Source of the DNA: Bacillota bacterium
GTDB taxonomy: Bacteria > Bacillota > Clostridia > Oscillospirales > Oscillospiraceae
Assembly (NCBI GenBank): GCA_021768085.1
Contig: JAETOJ010000010.1
Location: 20,513-84,512 of the forward strand
Direction: 5' to 3'
Length of the DNA stretch: 64,000 bases
The notes beneath the pieces were generated by a model. The model saw only the letters and a program-made list of their open reading frames with translations. It was not told where the DNA came from and ran no database searches. The translations under genes were made by a program, and so were the position numbers. This document shows, in pieces, positions 1 through 7,870 of the stretch (position 1 is its first letter; every line of letters starts with the position of its first letter).

Positions 1-1
1 C

Positions 2-280
2 GAGCTGCTGAAGAAAAAGAGCGCGGCTGCCAGACTGTCCGCCAATGCGTGGCTGATGGCGCAGTTGGAAACCAACCGCCCTGTCCTGCACCGCGAGGAG
101 GAAACCTGGGAGGCTATCCGTTTCATGGACGAGGCAGGCCGGGAAATCAACGCCATCGCCCGCGATTTCAACAGCGGTTATGGCACAGCGGAGCAGCTCC
201 GCCACGCTGTTCATCTTTTGGGCGCTGTGTACGAACGGCTCTATGCGCTGAGGAAGAAGGGGTATCTCCATGCGGCATAA
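2..280 (+). CDS. Relaxase (MobA/MobL-like), C-terminal fragment, cut by the window edge
   Basis: The reading frame is open from base 2, so this is the last 92 residues of a longer protein. It is helical and rich in Glu, Arg and Lys, and it overlaps the start of the MobC-like gene by 11 bp. A relaxase nicks at oriT and leads the strand during conjugal transfer. The catalytic HUH and tyrosine motifs would be upstream and cannot be seen, so the family call rests on the MobC partner and the nearby recombinase. It could instead be another mobilization protein ending in a coiled tail. Confidence 0.55.
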   Translation, partial: ELLKKKSAAARLSANAWLMAQLETNRPVLHREEETWEAIRFMDEAGREINAIARDFNSGYGTAEQLRHAVHLLGAVYERLYALRKKGYLHAA

Positions 281-623
281 TCGGAAACCGCGGAAAGCTC
301 GCGTCTCTACGCGGGACTACAGCAGAAACCTCTCTGTCCGCATGACGGAGGAGCAGTACCGGCGGCTTCAGCGGTACATGGGAATGACCAGGCTGCACAG
401 CACGGCTTATTTTTGCCGCCTGATTCAAGGCGGTGAGTTCAGAGGCCGCTCTCCGAAGCTGAACCATGCCCTGCACGCCGGCGTCAACAGGATCTATTCC
501 AACGTGAAGCAGATAGCCCGCCATCAACGGGCTGGAGGCATGGATACCGAAGCTGTCTCAAAACTGCTTTTTCTAACGGATAAACTCTGCGAGGAAGTCT
601 ATCTGCTCTCCAGTCAGAAATAG
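270..623 (+). CDS. MobC-like relaxosome accessory protein
   Basis: This 117-residue basic protein has the usual MobC layout. A ribbon-helix-helix-like N-terminal part (SVRMTEEQYRRLQRYM, about residues 24-39) is followed by a helical region with a conserved-looking NRIYSNVKQIARHQ segment (about 74-87). MobC proteins bind oriT and help the relaxase melt DNA. The ATG overlaps the end of the relaxase frame by 11 bp, which suggests translational coupling, and an AAGGGG Shine-Dalgarno lies just upstream. A 30-bp perfect palindrome follows 105 bp after the stop. Confidence 0.75.
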   Translation: MRHNRKPRKARVSTRDYSRNLSVRMTEEQYRRLQRYMGMTRLHSTAYFCRLIQGGEFRGRSPKLNHALHAGVNRIYSNVKQIARHQRAGGMDTEAVSKLLFLTDKLCEEVYLLSSQK

Positions 624-727
624 CTCTCCGCTTGCCCACAGGAGGCCCCGTGTGGCCCGCCTCCGTCTGCGCTGGAGTCCTTGCCCCACCTGACCCATCA
701 GGCACAGCGTGGGCGGGCACAGCGAAA

Positions 728-757
728 ATCGGGTTTTGTGAATTCACAAAACCCGAT
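728..757. repeat. 30-bp perfect palindrome after the mob genes
   Basis: Each half is ATCGGGTTTTGTGAA and the second half is its exact reverse complement, centred on an EcoRI site. No T-run follows, so it is not a typical intrinsic terminator. It sits 8 bp before the ribosome binding site of the next small gene, a position that suits an operator or a translation-controlling hairpin. The motif GAATTCAC occurs again at 806-813. Confidence 0.8.
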
Positions 758-775
758 CCCGTATAGGAGGCGACA

Positions 776-919
776 ATGTGTGCAATTCCGCAGGCCGCCC
801 TCGGTGAATTCACGAGAAGCGGTTTTCAGACAATCACAAAAATAATAATCGGATATGTTCTTACAGGTTCAAAATTACAAACTGGCGAAACTGTCAAGAA
901 GGGAGGTTCCCAACCATAG
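776..919 (+). CDS. Small protein of a mobile element, 47 residues, unknown function
   Basis: A strong AGGAGG at 765-770 stands 5 bp before the ATG. The frame begins MCAIPQAALGEFTRSGF and ends in VKKGGSQP. I do not recognise it. The middle (TKIIIGYVLTGS) is hydrophobic but too short for a confident membrane helix. Its last codons contain the AAGGGAGG that could serve the following small gene, so the two may be coupled. Its position between mob genes and recombinase matches the small accessory genes of Clostridia transposons. Confidence 0.45.
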   Translation: MCAIPQAALGEFTRSGFQTITKIIIGYVLTGSKLQTGETVKKGGSQP

Positions 920-948
920 ACAAGCCAAAAAACAAGCAAGAAATCAGG

Positions 949-1086
949 ATGGAACGTATCCAGGTTTCCCACGGCAGAACCATCCGGGTGGTGTCCGTGT
1001 TCCCGATAAACGGACGCTGTTCGCCGGAAGAAAAACTGAAAGCCCTGATCGACCTGGAGATCCAGCAGCAGAAGCTGTGCGCGTAA
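949..1086 (+). CDS. TnpW-like small transposon protein, 45 residues
   Basis: The product contains VSHGRTIRVVSVFP followed by SPEEKLKALIDLEIQQQ. This 'basic beta-pair plus amphipathic helix' layout resembles the small proteins annotated as transposon-encoded TnpW next to serine recombinases; that comparison is from memory. The only ATG in this part of the frame is 949, with a poor ribosome site. The frame is open further upstream, and a good AGGGAGG at 899-905 points at an ATA codon at 916, giving 56 residues. Either ATA is used as a start or a former ATG has mutated. Function unknown, possibly regulation of excision. Confidence 0.5.
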   Translation: MERIQVSHGRTIRVVSVFPINGRCSPEEKLKALIDLEIQQQKLCA

Positions 1087-1184
1087 TCCCGGCGTTGTCT
1101 GGGAAAACCGCTGGATATCCGGGCCGTTTTGGAGTATAGTCATGTCGCAATGCTCTGAACGGTTTGACCAAAAAGGAGGGCAAG

Positions 1185-2843
1185 ATGACAAAGTCAAACC
1201 AGAAGAAAACCGCTCTGTACTGCCGTCTCAGTCAGGATGACAATACAGAAAATGAGTCAAACAGCATACAAAATCAAAAAATGATCTTGCAGCGGTATGC
1301 TGCCGGCCACCACTTCCCAAACCCTTGCTTTTATGTGGACGATGGGTACTCAGGAGCCAGTTTTCAGCGCCCAGGCTTTCAGCAGATGATGGCCGACATG
1401 GAAAACGGCGAAATCGGCATCATCATCACGAAAGACCTGTCCCGCTTAGGCAGAAATCAGCTTCACACCGGGCTGTACATCGAGGAACGGTTCCCCATGT
1501 TCGGCGTCCGCTACATCGCCATCAATGACAATGTGGACACCGACAGCAGCGAAAGCAACGAGCTGATGCCGTTCAAAAATTTGTTCAACGAATGGTACGT
1601 TCGGGACTCCAGCCGCAAGGTGCGGGCCGTTCTCAAGGCCAAGGCGGAACGCGGGGAACGGCTGGGCACAAGAGCGCCCTATGGCTACAAAAAGGATGAT
1701 CATGACAGCAAAAAGCTGGTGGTGGATGAGGAAGCCGCCGCAGTCGTGCGCCGTATCTTCGCCATGTGCGCCGCAGGCCGTGGGCCGAGCCAGATCGCCC
1801 GAAAATTAAGCGAGGAACAGGTTTTATGCCCCACGACCTATGCCTATCAGAAGTTTGGGGTCGGTCACGTGTCGTTGGACTTGGAAAAGCCCTGTCATTG
1901 GACAGACAGCACGATTGCGAATATGCTGGAAAACGAGCTGTATCTGGGCAATACCGTCAACATGAGATTCAGCAGCAAATCTTACAAGGACAAGCGGAAG
2001 GTGGAACACCCCAGAGAAGAATGTCTGGTGTTCGAGGGGACGCATCCCGCGCTTGTGACCCAGGAGGTCTGGGATATCGTTCAGCGAGTGCGGCAGAACA
2101 GGCGCCGCCCCACCAAGATGAATGAGCAGAACAAGTACTCCGGACTGGTGGTGTGTGCCGACTGCGGGTCTACGATGGTGCTGCACCGGGCACACACGAT
2201 GAAGCCCACCTGGAATAACTTCACCTGCCGCACCTACAAGAAAGAGGGAGCGGAGGTCTGCACCGCTCACTACATCCGGGAGTGTGTGCTGGACGAGGTG
2301 ATCCTGGAGGAGCTTAGGCGGGTAACGGCGATGGCCAGGGAACACACCAGGGAGTTCGCGGAGTACATCAGCGGCAGGCAGTCCGCTGAGATCCAGCGGG
2401 AGATCCGCAGGCAGGAACGGGAACTGACCGCTATGCGGAAACGCGGCACGGAGTTGGACGCAATCTTCAAAAAGCTGTACGAGGATCGGGTACTCAGCCA
2501 CCTTTCGGTGGAGCAGTTCCAGACGCTGTCCGGCGGCTACACAGAGGAGCAGACAAGACTGGCAGAGGAAATCCCAGCGAAGGAAAGTGCCATCCAGAAG
2601 CTGCGGGATACGGTTTCCAGCACCGACGGCTTCATCGCCAAGGCCAAACGCTACACCGACATCACGGAGTTGACGCCGGAACTGCTGCGGCTGTTCATCC
2701 AGAAGATCGTGGTTCATGAGAAAAGCACGAAGTGGTCGAAGAAGGCCATGCAGACCATTGAGATCCACTACAGCGACATTGGCTATATCGGAGGGGACAT
2801 CCGGCAGGATGAGAACAGCCCCCGGCAGGAAATCTCAGCGTGA
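1185..2843 (+). CDS. Large serine recombinase (site-specific integrase/excisionase)
   Basis: This 552-residue protein catalyses integration and excision of the element by 2-bp staggered cleavage through a phosphoserine link. The resolvase domain begins ALYCRLSQDD with the catalytic Ser at residue 16, and DLSRLGRN carries the conserved active-site arginines. The 'recombinase' domain follows (GTRAPYGYKKD, near residue 165). A zinc ribbon (CADC near 323, two further Cys about 30 residues on) and a coiled coil (about 395-440) complete the family layout. The length fits TnpX/TndX-like enzymes. I chose ATG 1185 because AAGGAGG lies 5 bp upstream; a TTG at 1164 in frame has no such site. Confidence 0.93.
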   Translation: MTKSNQKKTALYCRLSQDDNTENESNSIQNQKMILQRYAAGHHFPNPCFYVDDGYSGASFQRPGFQQMMADMENGEIGIIITKDLSRLGRNQLHTGLYIEERFPMFGVRYIAINDNVDTDSSESNELMPFKNLFNEWYVRDSSRKVRAVLKAKAERGERLGTRAPYGYKKDDHDSKKLVVDEEAAAVVRRIFAMCAAGRGPSQIARKLSEEQVLCPTTYAYQKFGVGHVSLDLEKPCHWTDSTIANMLENELYLGNTVNMRFSSKSYKDKRKVEHPREECLVFEGTHPALVTQEVWDIVQRVRQNRRRPTKMNEQNKYSGLVVCADCGSTMVLHRAHTMKPTWNNFTCRTYKKEGAEVCTAHYIRECVLDEVILEELRRVTAMAREHTREFAEYISGRQSAEIQREIRRQERELTAMRKRGTELDAIFKKLYEDRVLSHLSVEQFQTLSGGYTEEQTRLAEEIPAKESAIQKLRDTVSSTDGFIAKAKRYTDITELTPELLRLFIQKIVVHEKSTKWSKKAMQTIEIHYSDIGYIGGDIRQDENSPRQEISA

Positions 2844-2941
2844 TTCCTGCCGGGGTGCTTCACCGAGTCGTAGATACCCCTGTCAGGGGGAGGCCAAGGG
2901 AGCGGGTGGGTTTTTGCGTCGAATTCACGGGCTGCGGAAGC

Positions 2942-4216
2942 TTACAGGGCGATCTGCACCTTGAACCACCCGTCCTCCGCCTGGAACTGGCACACCGCCC
3001 CGTTCTTTTCCGCGAAGGCCACGATGGAGCGCACCCCGATGCCGTGTCCGGGCCGCTCCGACAGGGGCAGGCCATCCGGCCCAAACCGCAGCTCTCCCGC
3101 GTAGGGGTTGGCGATCTCCAGCATCAGCGCGGGCTTGGCAATGCAGGTGCAGAGGATCCGTCTGTCCTCCCGGGGCAGCTCCTCACAGGCCCGGATGGCG
3201 TTTTCCAGGGCGTTGCCCAACACGGTGGACAGCTCTGTGGCGTCCACCGGCAGGGGATCGGGCACCGCCAGCCGGGGTTCCACCTGGATGCCCCGCTCCC
3301 TGGCCCGCTCAAAAAAACTGGCCAGCACCGCGTCCAGAATCACGTTTTTACAGAAGGAGGGGCGGCTGGTGCCGTCCAGCGCGTCCTGGGACGCGCCGAT
3401 GTACTCCAGCGCCGCCGTCTGCTCCCCCTCCCGCACCAACGCCGCCAGCGATTGGAGCCGGTGGCGCATATCGTGGCGCTCGATCCGCATGGCCTCCTCC
3501 GCCTGGCGCATATCCTCCACCCGGCGGCTCATCATGGCCGTCTGGGCCTCCAGCACCTGCTGCCGCTCCTGAGCCTCCAGCACGCGGAGCTGCTCAAACA
3601 GCACCTGGAAGATGGTGGCGTAGGCCAGGGCGATGAGCACCAGCACCATGGCCGCCAGGGGCATGTCCTGGGGTCGCTCGAAGATTGCGGTGGGGAACAC
3701 GCTGATCAGCACCAGGATCAGGTAGCAGCTTCCAGTCATCAGGGCGAACAGCAACCAGCCTTTGCGCACCAGATGGCTGATCTTCAGGAAGGGCTGGCGC
3801 AGCCACCGCCACACCGCGTACTCCAGCAGGGGAAAGGCCGCCAGCCGCAGGGCGAAGGTCACCACGCCGTTTCCCTTTACCCAGTAGTCGATGAGGGCGG
3901 TGGCCAGCTCGATCCAGATGCACACCGTATCGGACAGGCAGAAGATAAACACAAAATGGGCGTCCCGCCGCCGGGACAGCAGAAAGAAGAAGATGAGGGT
4001 GGGCACCGTGCCGATGAGCACCCCCCACTGTCCCATGGCCGCCACCCCCTGGGTAAACAGGATGGCCAGACAGCCGCCGCTGATCACCAGGAAAAAGCTT
4101 ACCGCGGTGATGACAAATACCCGCCTGGAGCAGCGGTATTCATAGAACAGGAACAAAAAGACATACATATGAACCATGCAGTAGAGAATGGAGATCTGAA
4201 CCAGCAAACCGGTCAC
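2942..4216 (-). CDS. AgrC-like sensor histidine kinase (GHKL type), orphan
   Basis: A 424-residue membrane kinase. Several hydrophobic segments fill about residues 1-210, followed by a short coiled linker. The phospho-acceptor is His248 in RIERHDMRHRL, the N-box is NALENAIRAC (about 335), and GHGIGVRSI (about 395) is the ATP-lid glycine box. This matches kinases that sense peptides and signal to LytTR response regulators. No response regulator is adjacent on either side, which is unusual. The mobile element ends just beyond its stop codon and may have displaced a partner. The start is uncertain: a GTG at 4216 has GAAAGGAA almost touching it. Confidence 0.85.
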   Translation of the reverse strand: MTGLLVQISILYCMVHMYVFLFLFYEYRCSRRVFVITAVSFFLVISGGCLAILFTQGVAAMGQWGVLIGTVPTLIFFFLLSRRRDAHFVFIFCLSDTVCIWIELATALIDYWVKGNGVVTFALRLAAFPLLEYAVWRWLRQPFLKISHLVRKGWLLFALMTGSCYLILVLISVFPTAIFERPQDMPLAAMVLVLIALAYATIFQVLFEQLRVLEAQERQQVLEAQTAMMSRRVEDMRQAEEAMRIERHDMRHRLQSLAALVREGEQTAALEYIGASQDALDGTSRPSFCKNVILDAVLASFFERARERGIQVEPRLAVPDPLPVDATELSTVLGNALENAIRACEELPREDRRILCTCIAKPALMLEIANPYAGELRFGPDGLPLSERPGHGIGVRSIVAFAEKNGAVCQFQAEDGWFKVQIAL

Positions 4217-4650
4217 TTCCTTTCAAGCGGCGGCCCGGTGGTGGACCGGGCGGCGCAGTGCGCGAGAGGCTCCCGCGCTGCCGCAGAATCAACATAAAAC
4301 TTGCGGAATTGCCGCAAAAATGGGATTCTGAGTTTAAATCGCTCTCATAAAATAGCATATGGACGGGCCTGTGTCAATAGAGGGCTTGGAAGGGGAGAAG
4401 AAGCAGGCCCCAGGGCGGCGGGACAATAATTATTTTCGGCGTTTCCCCGGGAACAAAACCGGCGGGATTTTCCTGCCGCGTTTCCGGATTGTGCATGTAA
4501 GAATTTGCCAAAGCGTGGATTCACAAGGCTTCCACAACTTCCACAAAGAATTCCACAACCCTTGTGGATCCTATTTTTCGCTCTTTTTTCTTGGACGGCG
4601 TTTACATAAGTTTTTTGCCCCGGAGGTTCCCGGTGTTTCCACAATAAAAA
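4217..4650. other. Intergenic region with clustered TTCCACAA motifs
   Basis: No gene is supported here. The octamer TTCCACAA occurs at 4530-4537, 4539-4546, 4551-4558 and 4637-4644, and a related inverted form CTTGTGGATC at 4561-4570. The stretch is more AT-rich than its surroundings and should hold the promoter of the leftward kinase gene. The motifs resemble degenerate DnaA boxes but none matches TTATCCACA exactly. Confidence 0.5.
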
Positions 4651-4685
4651 ACGCGCCCCGGCTTCCTATCAAAGCCGGAGCGTGT
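4651..4685 (-). terminator. Intrinsic terminator of the transketolase operon (probably bidirectional)
   Basis: ACGCGCCCCGGCTT pairs with AAGCCGGAGCGTGT around a short loop. It is flanked by an A-run on the left and a T-run on the right, so it can act in both directions. It lies 13 bp beyond the stop of the leftward transketolase gene. Confidence 0.85.
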
Positions 4686-4697
4686 TTTTTTCGTTAC

Positions 4698-5642
4698 TCA
4701 ACCCCGAACAAATTCCAGGGCAGTCTGCGCGATGCAGGGTCCGCACAACCCGAACTGACGCAGCAGCTCCGCCGCCGGGCCAGAGTGACCGAACACGTCC
4801 GGAGTGCCGATGCGCCGCACGGGGGTGGGTCGCTTCTCGCTGAGCAGGGAGCACACCGCGTCCCCCAGCCCGCCGATGACAGAGTGCTCCTCGCAGGTGA
4901 GGATCCTGCCGCACTCCTCCGCCGCCTTGAGCACCAGGGCCTCGTCCAGCGGCTTCACCGTGGCCATATTGATGATCCGGGCCTCGACGCCCTGGGCGGC
5001 CAGCAGCTCGCCGGCCTCCAGTGCCTCGGCCACCAGCAGACCGTTGGCGATGATGGCGATGTCCGTGCCCTCCCGCATGACCTCGCCTTTGCCGATCTCA
5101 AAATGGAAGGTGGCCTCGTCGTGGAACACGGGCACCGGGGAGCGGCCGAAGCGCATATACACCGGCCCCTCATGCTCATAGGCGGCCTTGACCATGGCCC
5201 GGGCCTCCACCTCGTCGGCGGGGGACATGACCACCATGCCGGGGATGGAGCGCATGAGAGCGTAGTCCTCCAGGCACTGATGGGAGGCGCCGTCCTCCCC
5301 CACGGAGATGCCGCCGTGGGAGGCACCGATCTTCACGTTGAGCCGGGTGTAGCCAATGGAATTGCGCACCTGCTCATAGGCCCGCCCCGCCGCGAACATG
5401 GCGAAGGAGGAGGCGAAGGCCACCATGCCCATGGTGGCGGCTCCGGCGGCCACAGCCATCATGTTCCCCTCGGCAATGCCACAGTTGAAGTGCCGGTGGG
5501 GGAAGGCCTTGGCGAAGGTGGCGGTCTGGGTAGAGCCGGCCAGATCCGCGTCAAACACCACAATGTTGTCGTGCAGCGCCCCCAGCTCCTTTAGCGCCGC
5601 GCCGTAGCCCATCCGGGTGGCAATTTTTTTCACGTCTGCCAT
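4698..5642 (-). CDS. Transketolase, C-terminal subunit
   Basis: This 314-residue protein is the second half of a split transketolase, which moves two-carbon units between sugar phosphates in the non-oxidative pentose phosphate pathway. It holds the pyrimidine-binding domain, with the thiamine-contacting Glu in CGIAEGNMM (about residue 58), then the C-terminal transketolase domain ending FGHSGPAAELL. The length is typical of the split form. Only 1 bp separates its ATG from the stop of the N-terminal subunit, so the two are co-translated and expected to form a heterodimeric unit. Confidence 0.93.
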   Translation of the reverse strand: MADVKKIATRMGYGAALKELGALHDNIVVFDADLAGSTQTATFAKAFPHRHFNCGIAEGNMMAVAAGAATMGMVAFASSFAMFAAGRAYEQVRNSIGYTRLNVKIGASHGGISVGEDGASHQCLEDYALMRSIPGMVVMSPADEVEARAMVKAAYEHEGPVYMRFGRSPVPVFHDEATFHFEIGKGEVMREGTDIAIIANGLLVAEALEAGELLAAQGVEARIINMATVKPLDEALVLKAAEECGRILTCEEHSVIGGLGDAVCSLLSEKRPTPVRRIGTPDVFGHSGPAAELLRQFGLCGPCIAQTALEFVRG

Positions 5643-5643
5643 G

Positions 5644-6489
5644 TCAGTCTGCCTCCAATTCCGCCAGCTTGGCCTTCAGCTCCGCCATGGCGATTTCATA
5701 CTGCTCCTGGTTGGGGGCCTTGCCATGCCAGCCCACCTGATCCTCCATGAAGCTGACCCCCTTGCCCTTGGTGGTTCTCATCAGGATGGCGAAGGGCTTT
5801 TCCTTCACTGTTTTTGCCCGAGCGAAGGCCCCCTCCAGGGCGTCGAAGTCGTGGCCGTCGATCTCCACCGTCTCAAAGCCGAAGGCGGCCAGCTTGTCCA
5901 GGATGGGGTAGGAGCTCATGACCTGCTCCACCGGGCCGTCGATCTGGAGGCCGTTGTTGTCGATGATCACCCGCAGGTTGTCCAGCTTGTAGTGGTGGGC
6001 GAACATGAACGCCTCCCACACCTGGCCCTCCTCGATCTCGCCGTCGCCCAACAGGGTGTATACCCGGCAGGGGTTCCCCTGCAATTTGGCCGCCAGGGCC
6101 ATGCCGCAGGCGGCGGACACTCCCTGGCCCAGGGAGCCTGTGGACATATCCACCCCGGGGGTGGAGCGCATATTGGGATGGCCCTGGAGGTGGGAGCCGA
6201 TGTGCCGCAGGGTTTTCAGATCCTCCCAGGGGAAGAAGCCCCGCAGGGCCAGGGCGGCGTACAGCCCCGGGGCGCAGTGGCCCTTGGACAGCACGAAGCG
6301 ATCCCGGTCGGGCTTGTCCGGCTGGGCAGGGTCGATGTTCAGCTCCTTGAAATACAGGTAGGTGAACAGGTCGGCGGAGGACAGGCTTCCACCGGGGTGG
6401 CCGGATTTGGCGGCGTAGGTGCCCTCGATGACGCCCATGCGCACCTTGCAGGCGCTGATCTCCAGCGCCCGTTTTTCTTTGGCGGTCAT
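5644..6489 (-). CDS. Transketolase, N-terminal subunit
   Basis: This 281-residue protein carries the thiamine diphosphate-binding half. SKGHCAPGLYAALA and the GDGEIEEGQ...N block (cofactor phosphate and Mg site) are clear. It pairs with the subunit encoded immediately downstream. I chose ATG 6489 because AGAAGGA lies 7 bp before it; an in-frame ATG at 6516 would overlap galM and has no better site. Only 16 bp separate it from galM, so galM, tktN and tktC form one operon from the promoter near 7739. Confidence 0.93.
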   Translation of the reverse strand: MTAKEKRALEISACKVRMGVIEGTYAAKSGHPGGSLSSADLFTYLYFKELNIDPAQPDKPDRDRFVLSKGHCAPGLYAALALRGFFPWEDLKTLRHIGSHLQGHPNMRSTPGVDMSTGSLGQGVSAACGMALAAKLQGNPCRVYTLLGDGEIEEGQVWEAFMFAHHYKLDNLRVIIDNNGLQIDGPVEQVMSSYPILDKLAAFGFETVEIDGHDFDALEGAFARAKTVKEKPFAILMRTTKGKGVSFMEDQVGWHGKAPNQEQYEIAMAELKAKLAELEAD

Positions 6490-6505
6490 GTGATTCCTTC
6501 TTTCT

Positions 6506-7564
6506 TTACAGATCATCGGCGCAGTCGGATATGCTAAAGACGTAGCTGGTTTTGCTGGAAAACTGCTCCCCGGCCCGCAGAACGCAGGAGGGGAAGCCGG
6601 GGTTGTTGGGCGTGTCGGGGAAGAACTGGGTCTCCAGGCAGAAGCCGTGGCGGTTTCCGTACACTGCGCCGCCCTTGCCCGAGGGGCAGCCCTGGATGAA
6701 GTTCCCCGTGTAGAACTGCACCCCGGGCAGATCGGTGCTCACGTCCATGGCGATCCCCGTGTCCGGCGACCAGGCCCGGGCAAATTTCTTTGTGGAGCGA
6801 TTGTATGCCAGCACCCAGTTGTGATCATACCCGGCCGCCAGGGAGAGCTGCTCAAAGGGATCGCCGATGTGGGCCCCGATGGGCTGGGCCGCCCGCAGAT
6901 CCATGGGGGTGCCGCCCACCGGGGCAATCTCCCCGGTGGGGATGGAGCCGGGCGCGGCGGGGGTGTAGTGGGAGGCGGACAGCTTGATATACTGGCCCTC
7001 CACGCTGCCGCTGTTGTGGCCGGACAGGTTGAAATAGGTGTGGTTGGTGGGGTTGAATACGGTGTCCCGGTCGCACACGGCCCGGTACTGGATGGACAGC
7101 GCCCCGCCGCGCAGGGTATAGGTTACCTGAACGGACAGCGTGCCGGGGTAGCCCTCCTCCCCGTCGGGGCTGACCAGGGAGAGGGTGACGGAGTTGTCCG
7201 TCAGCGCCTCCACCGTCCACACCTGCTTGTCGAAGCCTACCTTCCCCCCGTGGAGGGAGTTGGGCCCGTCGTTGGCGTACAGCGGATACTCCACCCCGTT
7301 CAGCGTGAACCTGGCCCCGCCGATCCGATTGGCGTACCGTCCCACCAGCGCGCCCATGTACTTGTCCTGGGCCCGGTAGTCCTCCAGGGTGTCGAAGCCC
7401 AGGGCCACGTCCACCGGACTGCCGTCCCGGGTGGGCACAGTCAGGGAGCGCACCGCCCCCCCATAGGTGATGATTTGGCAGGTCAAAGCTCCGCTGCGCA
7501 GGGCGATCTGCTCCACCGGGGCTCCGTCGGGCATACGGCCGAAGGCCGTCCTGTTTTCCCTCAT
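6506..7564 (-). CDS. galM: Aldose 1-epimerase (mutarotase)
   Basis: A 352-residue cytoplasmic galactose mutarotase-like enzyme that interconverts alpha and beta anomers of aldoses. Family marks are GRYANRI near the N-terminus, NDGPNSLHGG, the catalytic His in NPTNHTYFNL and the catalytic Glu in FCLETQFFPD. Length is standard. A GGAGGAGC site precedes the ATG. It is first in the operon with both transketolase subunits, which links anomer supply to pentose phosphate metabolism. The sugar preference cannot be read from sequence. Confidence 0.93.
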   Translation of the reverse strand: MRENRTAFGRMPDGAPVEQIALRSGALTCQIITYGGAVRSLTVPTRDGSPVDVALGFDTLEDYRAQDKYMGALVGRYANRIGGARFTLNGVEYPLYANDGPNSLHGGKVGFDKQVWTVEALTDNSVTLSLVSPDGEEGYPGTLSVQVTYTLRGGALSIQYRAVCDRDTVFNPTNHTYFNLSGHNSGSVEGQYIKLSASHYTPAAPGSIPTGEIAPVGGTPMDLRAAQPIGAHIGDPFEQLSLAAGYDHNWVLAYNRSTKKFARAWSPDTGIAMDVSTDLPGVQFYTGNFIQGCPSGKGGAVYGNRHGFCLETQFFPDTPNNPGFPSCVLRAGEQFSSKTSYVFSISDCADDL

Positions 7565-7710
7565 AGCTCCTCCGCTCCGCCGGAATTCCGGCCCGTTTGA
7601 TGTCCACCCCCGCCGGTTGCGGGAGCGGCGCGCCGGCGCTGTGCTTTGCGGCTCCGGCCAAGGGCCGGGGCAAAATGGCCAGACGCAGATAATTGGAACT
7701 GCTAATGGTT

Positions 7711-7739
7711 AGTATATCATAGTAACCCGCTGAAAACAA
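7711..7739 (-). promoter_or_regulatory. Sigma-A promoter of the galM-transketolase operon
   Basis: On the minus strand TTGTTT (7734-7739) and TATACT (7711-7716) are separated by 17 bp. The expected leader before galM is about 140 nt. Confidence 0.65.
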
Positions 7740-7764
7740 CCGTAAACCGCTTTTTTTCGCCCAT

Positions 7765-7773
7765 TTTGTCGAA
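7765..7773 (+). promoter_or_regulatory. Possible Spo0A box
   Basis: TTTGTCGAA matches the 0A-box consensus exactly. It lies about 35 bp upstream of the -35 element of the DUF1538 gene. One chance match in a window of this size is plausible, so the call is weak. Confidence 0.3.
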
Positions 7774-7807
7774 TTGTCAAGTCTACCCGGAAATTTCCTT
7801 TTTCCCG

Positions 7808-7836
7808 TTGGCATCTCCGCGTTTTTTTGATATAAT
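7808..7836 (+). promoter_or_regulatory. Sigma-A promoter of the DUF1538/PII operon
   Basis: TTGGCA (7808-7813), 17 bp, TATAAT (7831-7836). Transcription should start near 7843, which rules out the upstream in-frame ATG at 7766 as the translation start. Confidence 0.8.
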
Positions 7837-7870
7837 GCAAAACATGATTATCATACGGGGGGATATCCCC

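Larger units (their letters stand above)
1..2935 (+). mobile_element. Right end of an integrative mobilizable element (relaxase, MobC, serine recombinase)
   Basis: The first 2.9 kb carries mobilization genes (relaxase C-terminus, MobC) followed by small genes and a large serine recombinase, the order seen at one end of Tn4451-like and other Clostridia mobilizable elements. Leftward housekeeping genes start at 2942, so the junction with the chromosome should lie between the recombinase stop (2843) and about 2940. The left end is outside the window. Serine recombinases of this class usually cross over at a 2-bp core, so only a very short direct repeat is expected. I cannot place the exact junction. 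Confidence 0.8.

Noticed and set aside
728..757. Intrinsic terminator for the mob genes
   Set aside because: The palindrome is not followed by a T-run and is only moderately GC-rich at its base.
2840..4297. 485-codon plus-strand frame opposite the histidine kinase
   Set aside because: Low-complexity His/Gln/Gly sequence with no recognizable domain; the kinase motifs are on the other strand.
4530..4644. Chromosomal origin of replication
   Set aside because: The TTCCACAA cluster lacks exact DnaA boxes and has no dnaA, dnaN or other origin genes nearby.
4359..5594. 411-codon plus-strand frame over the transketolase region
   Set aside because: It crosses a terminator and the antisense of a clear transketolase subunit.
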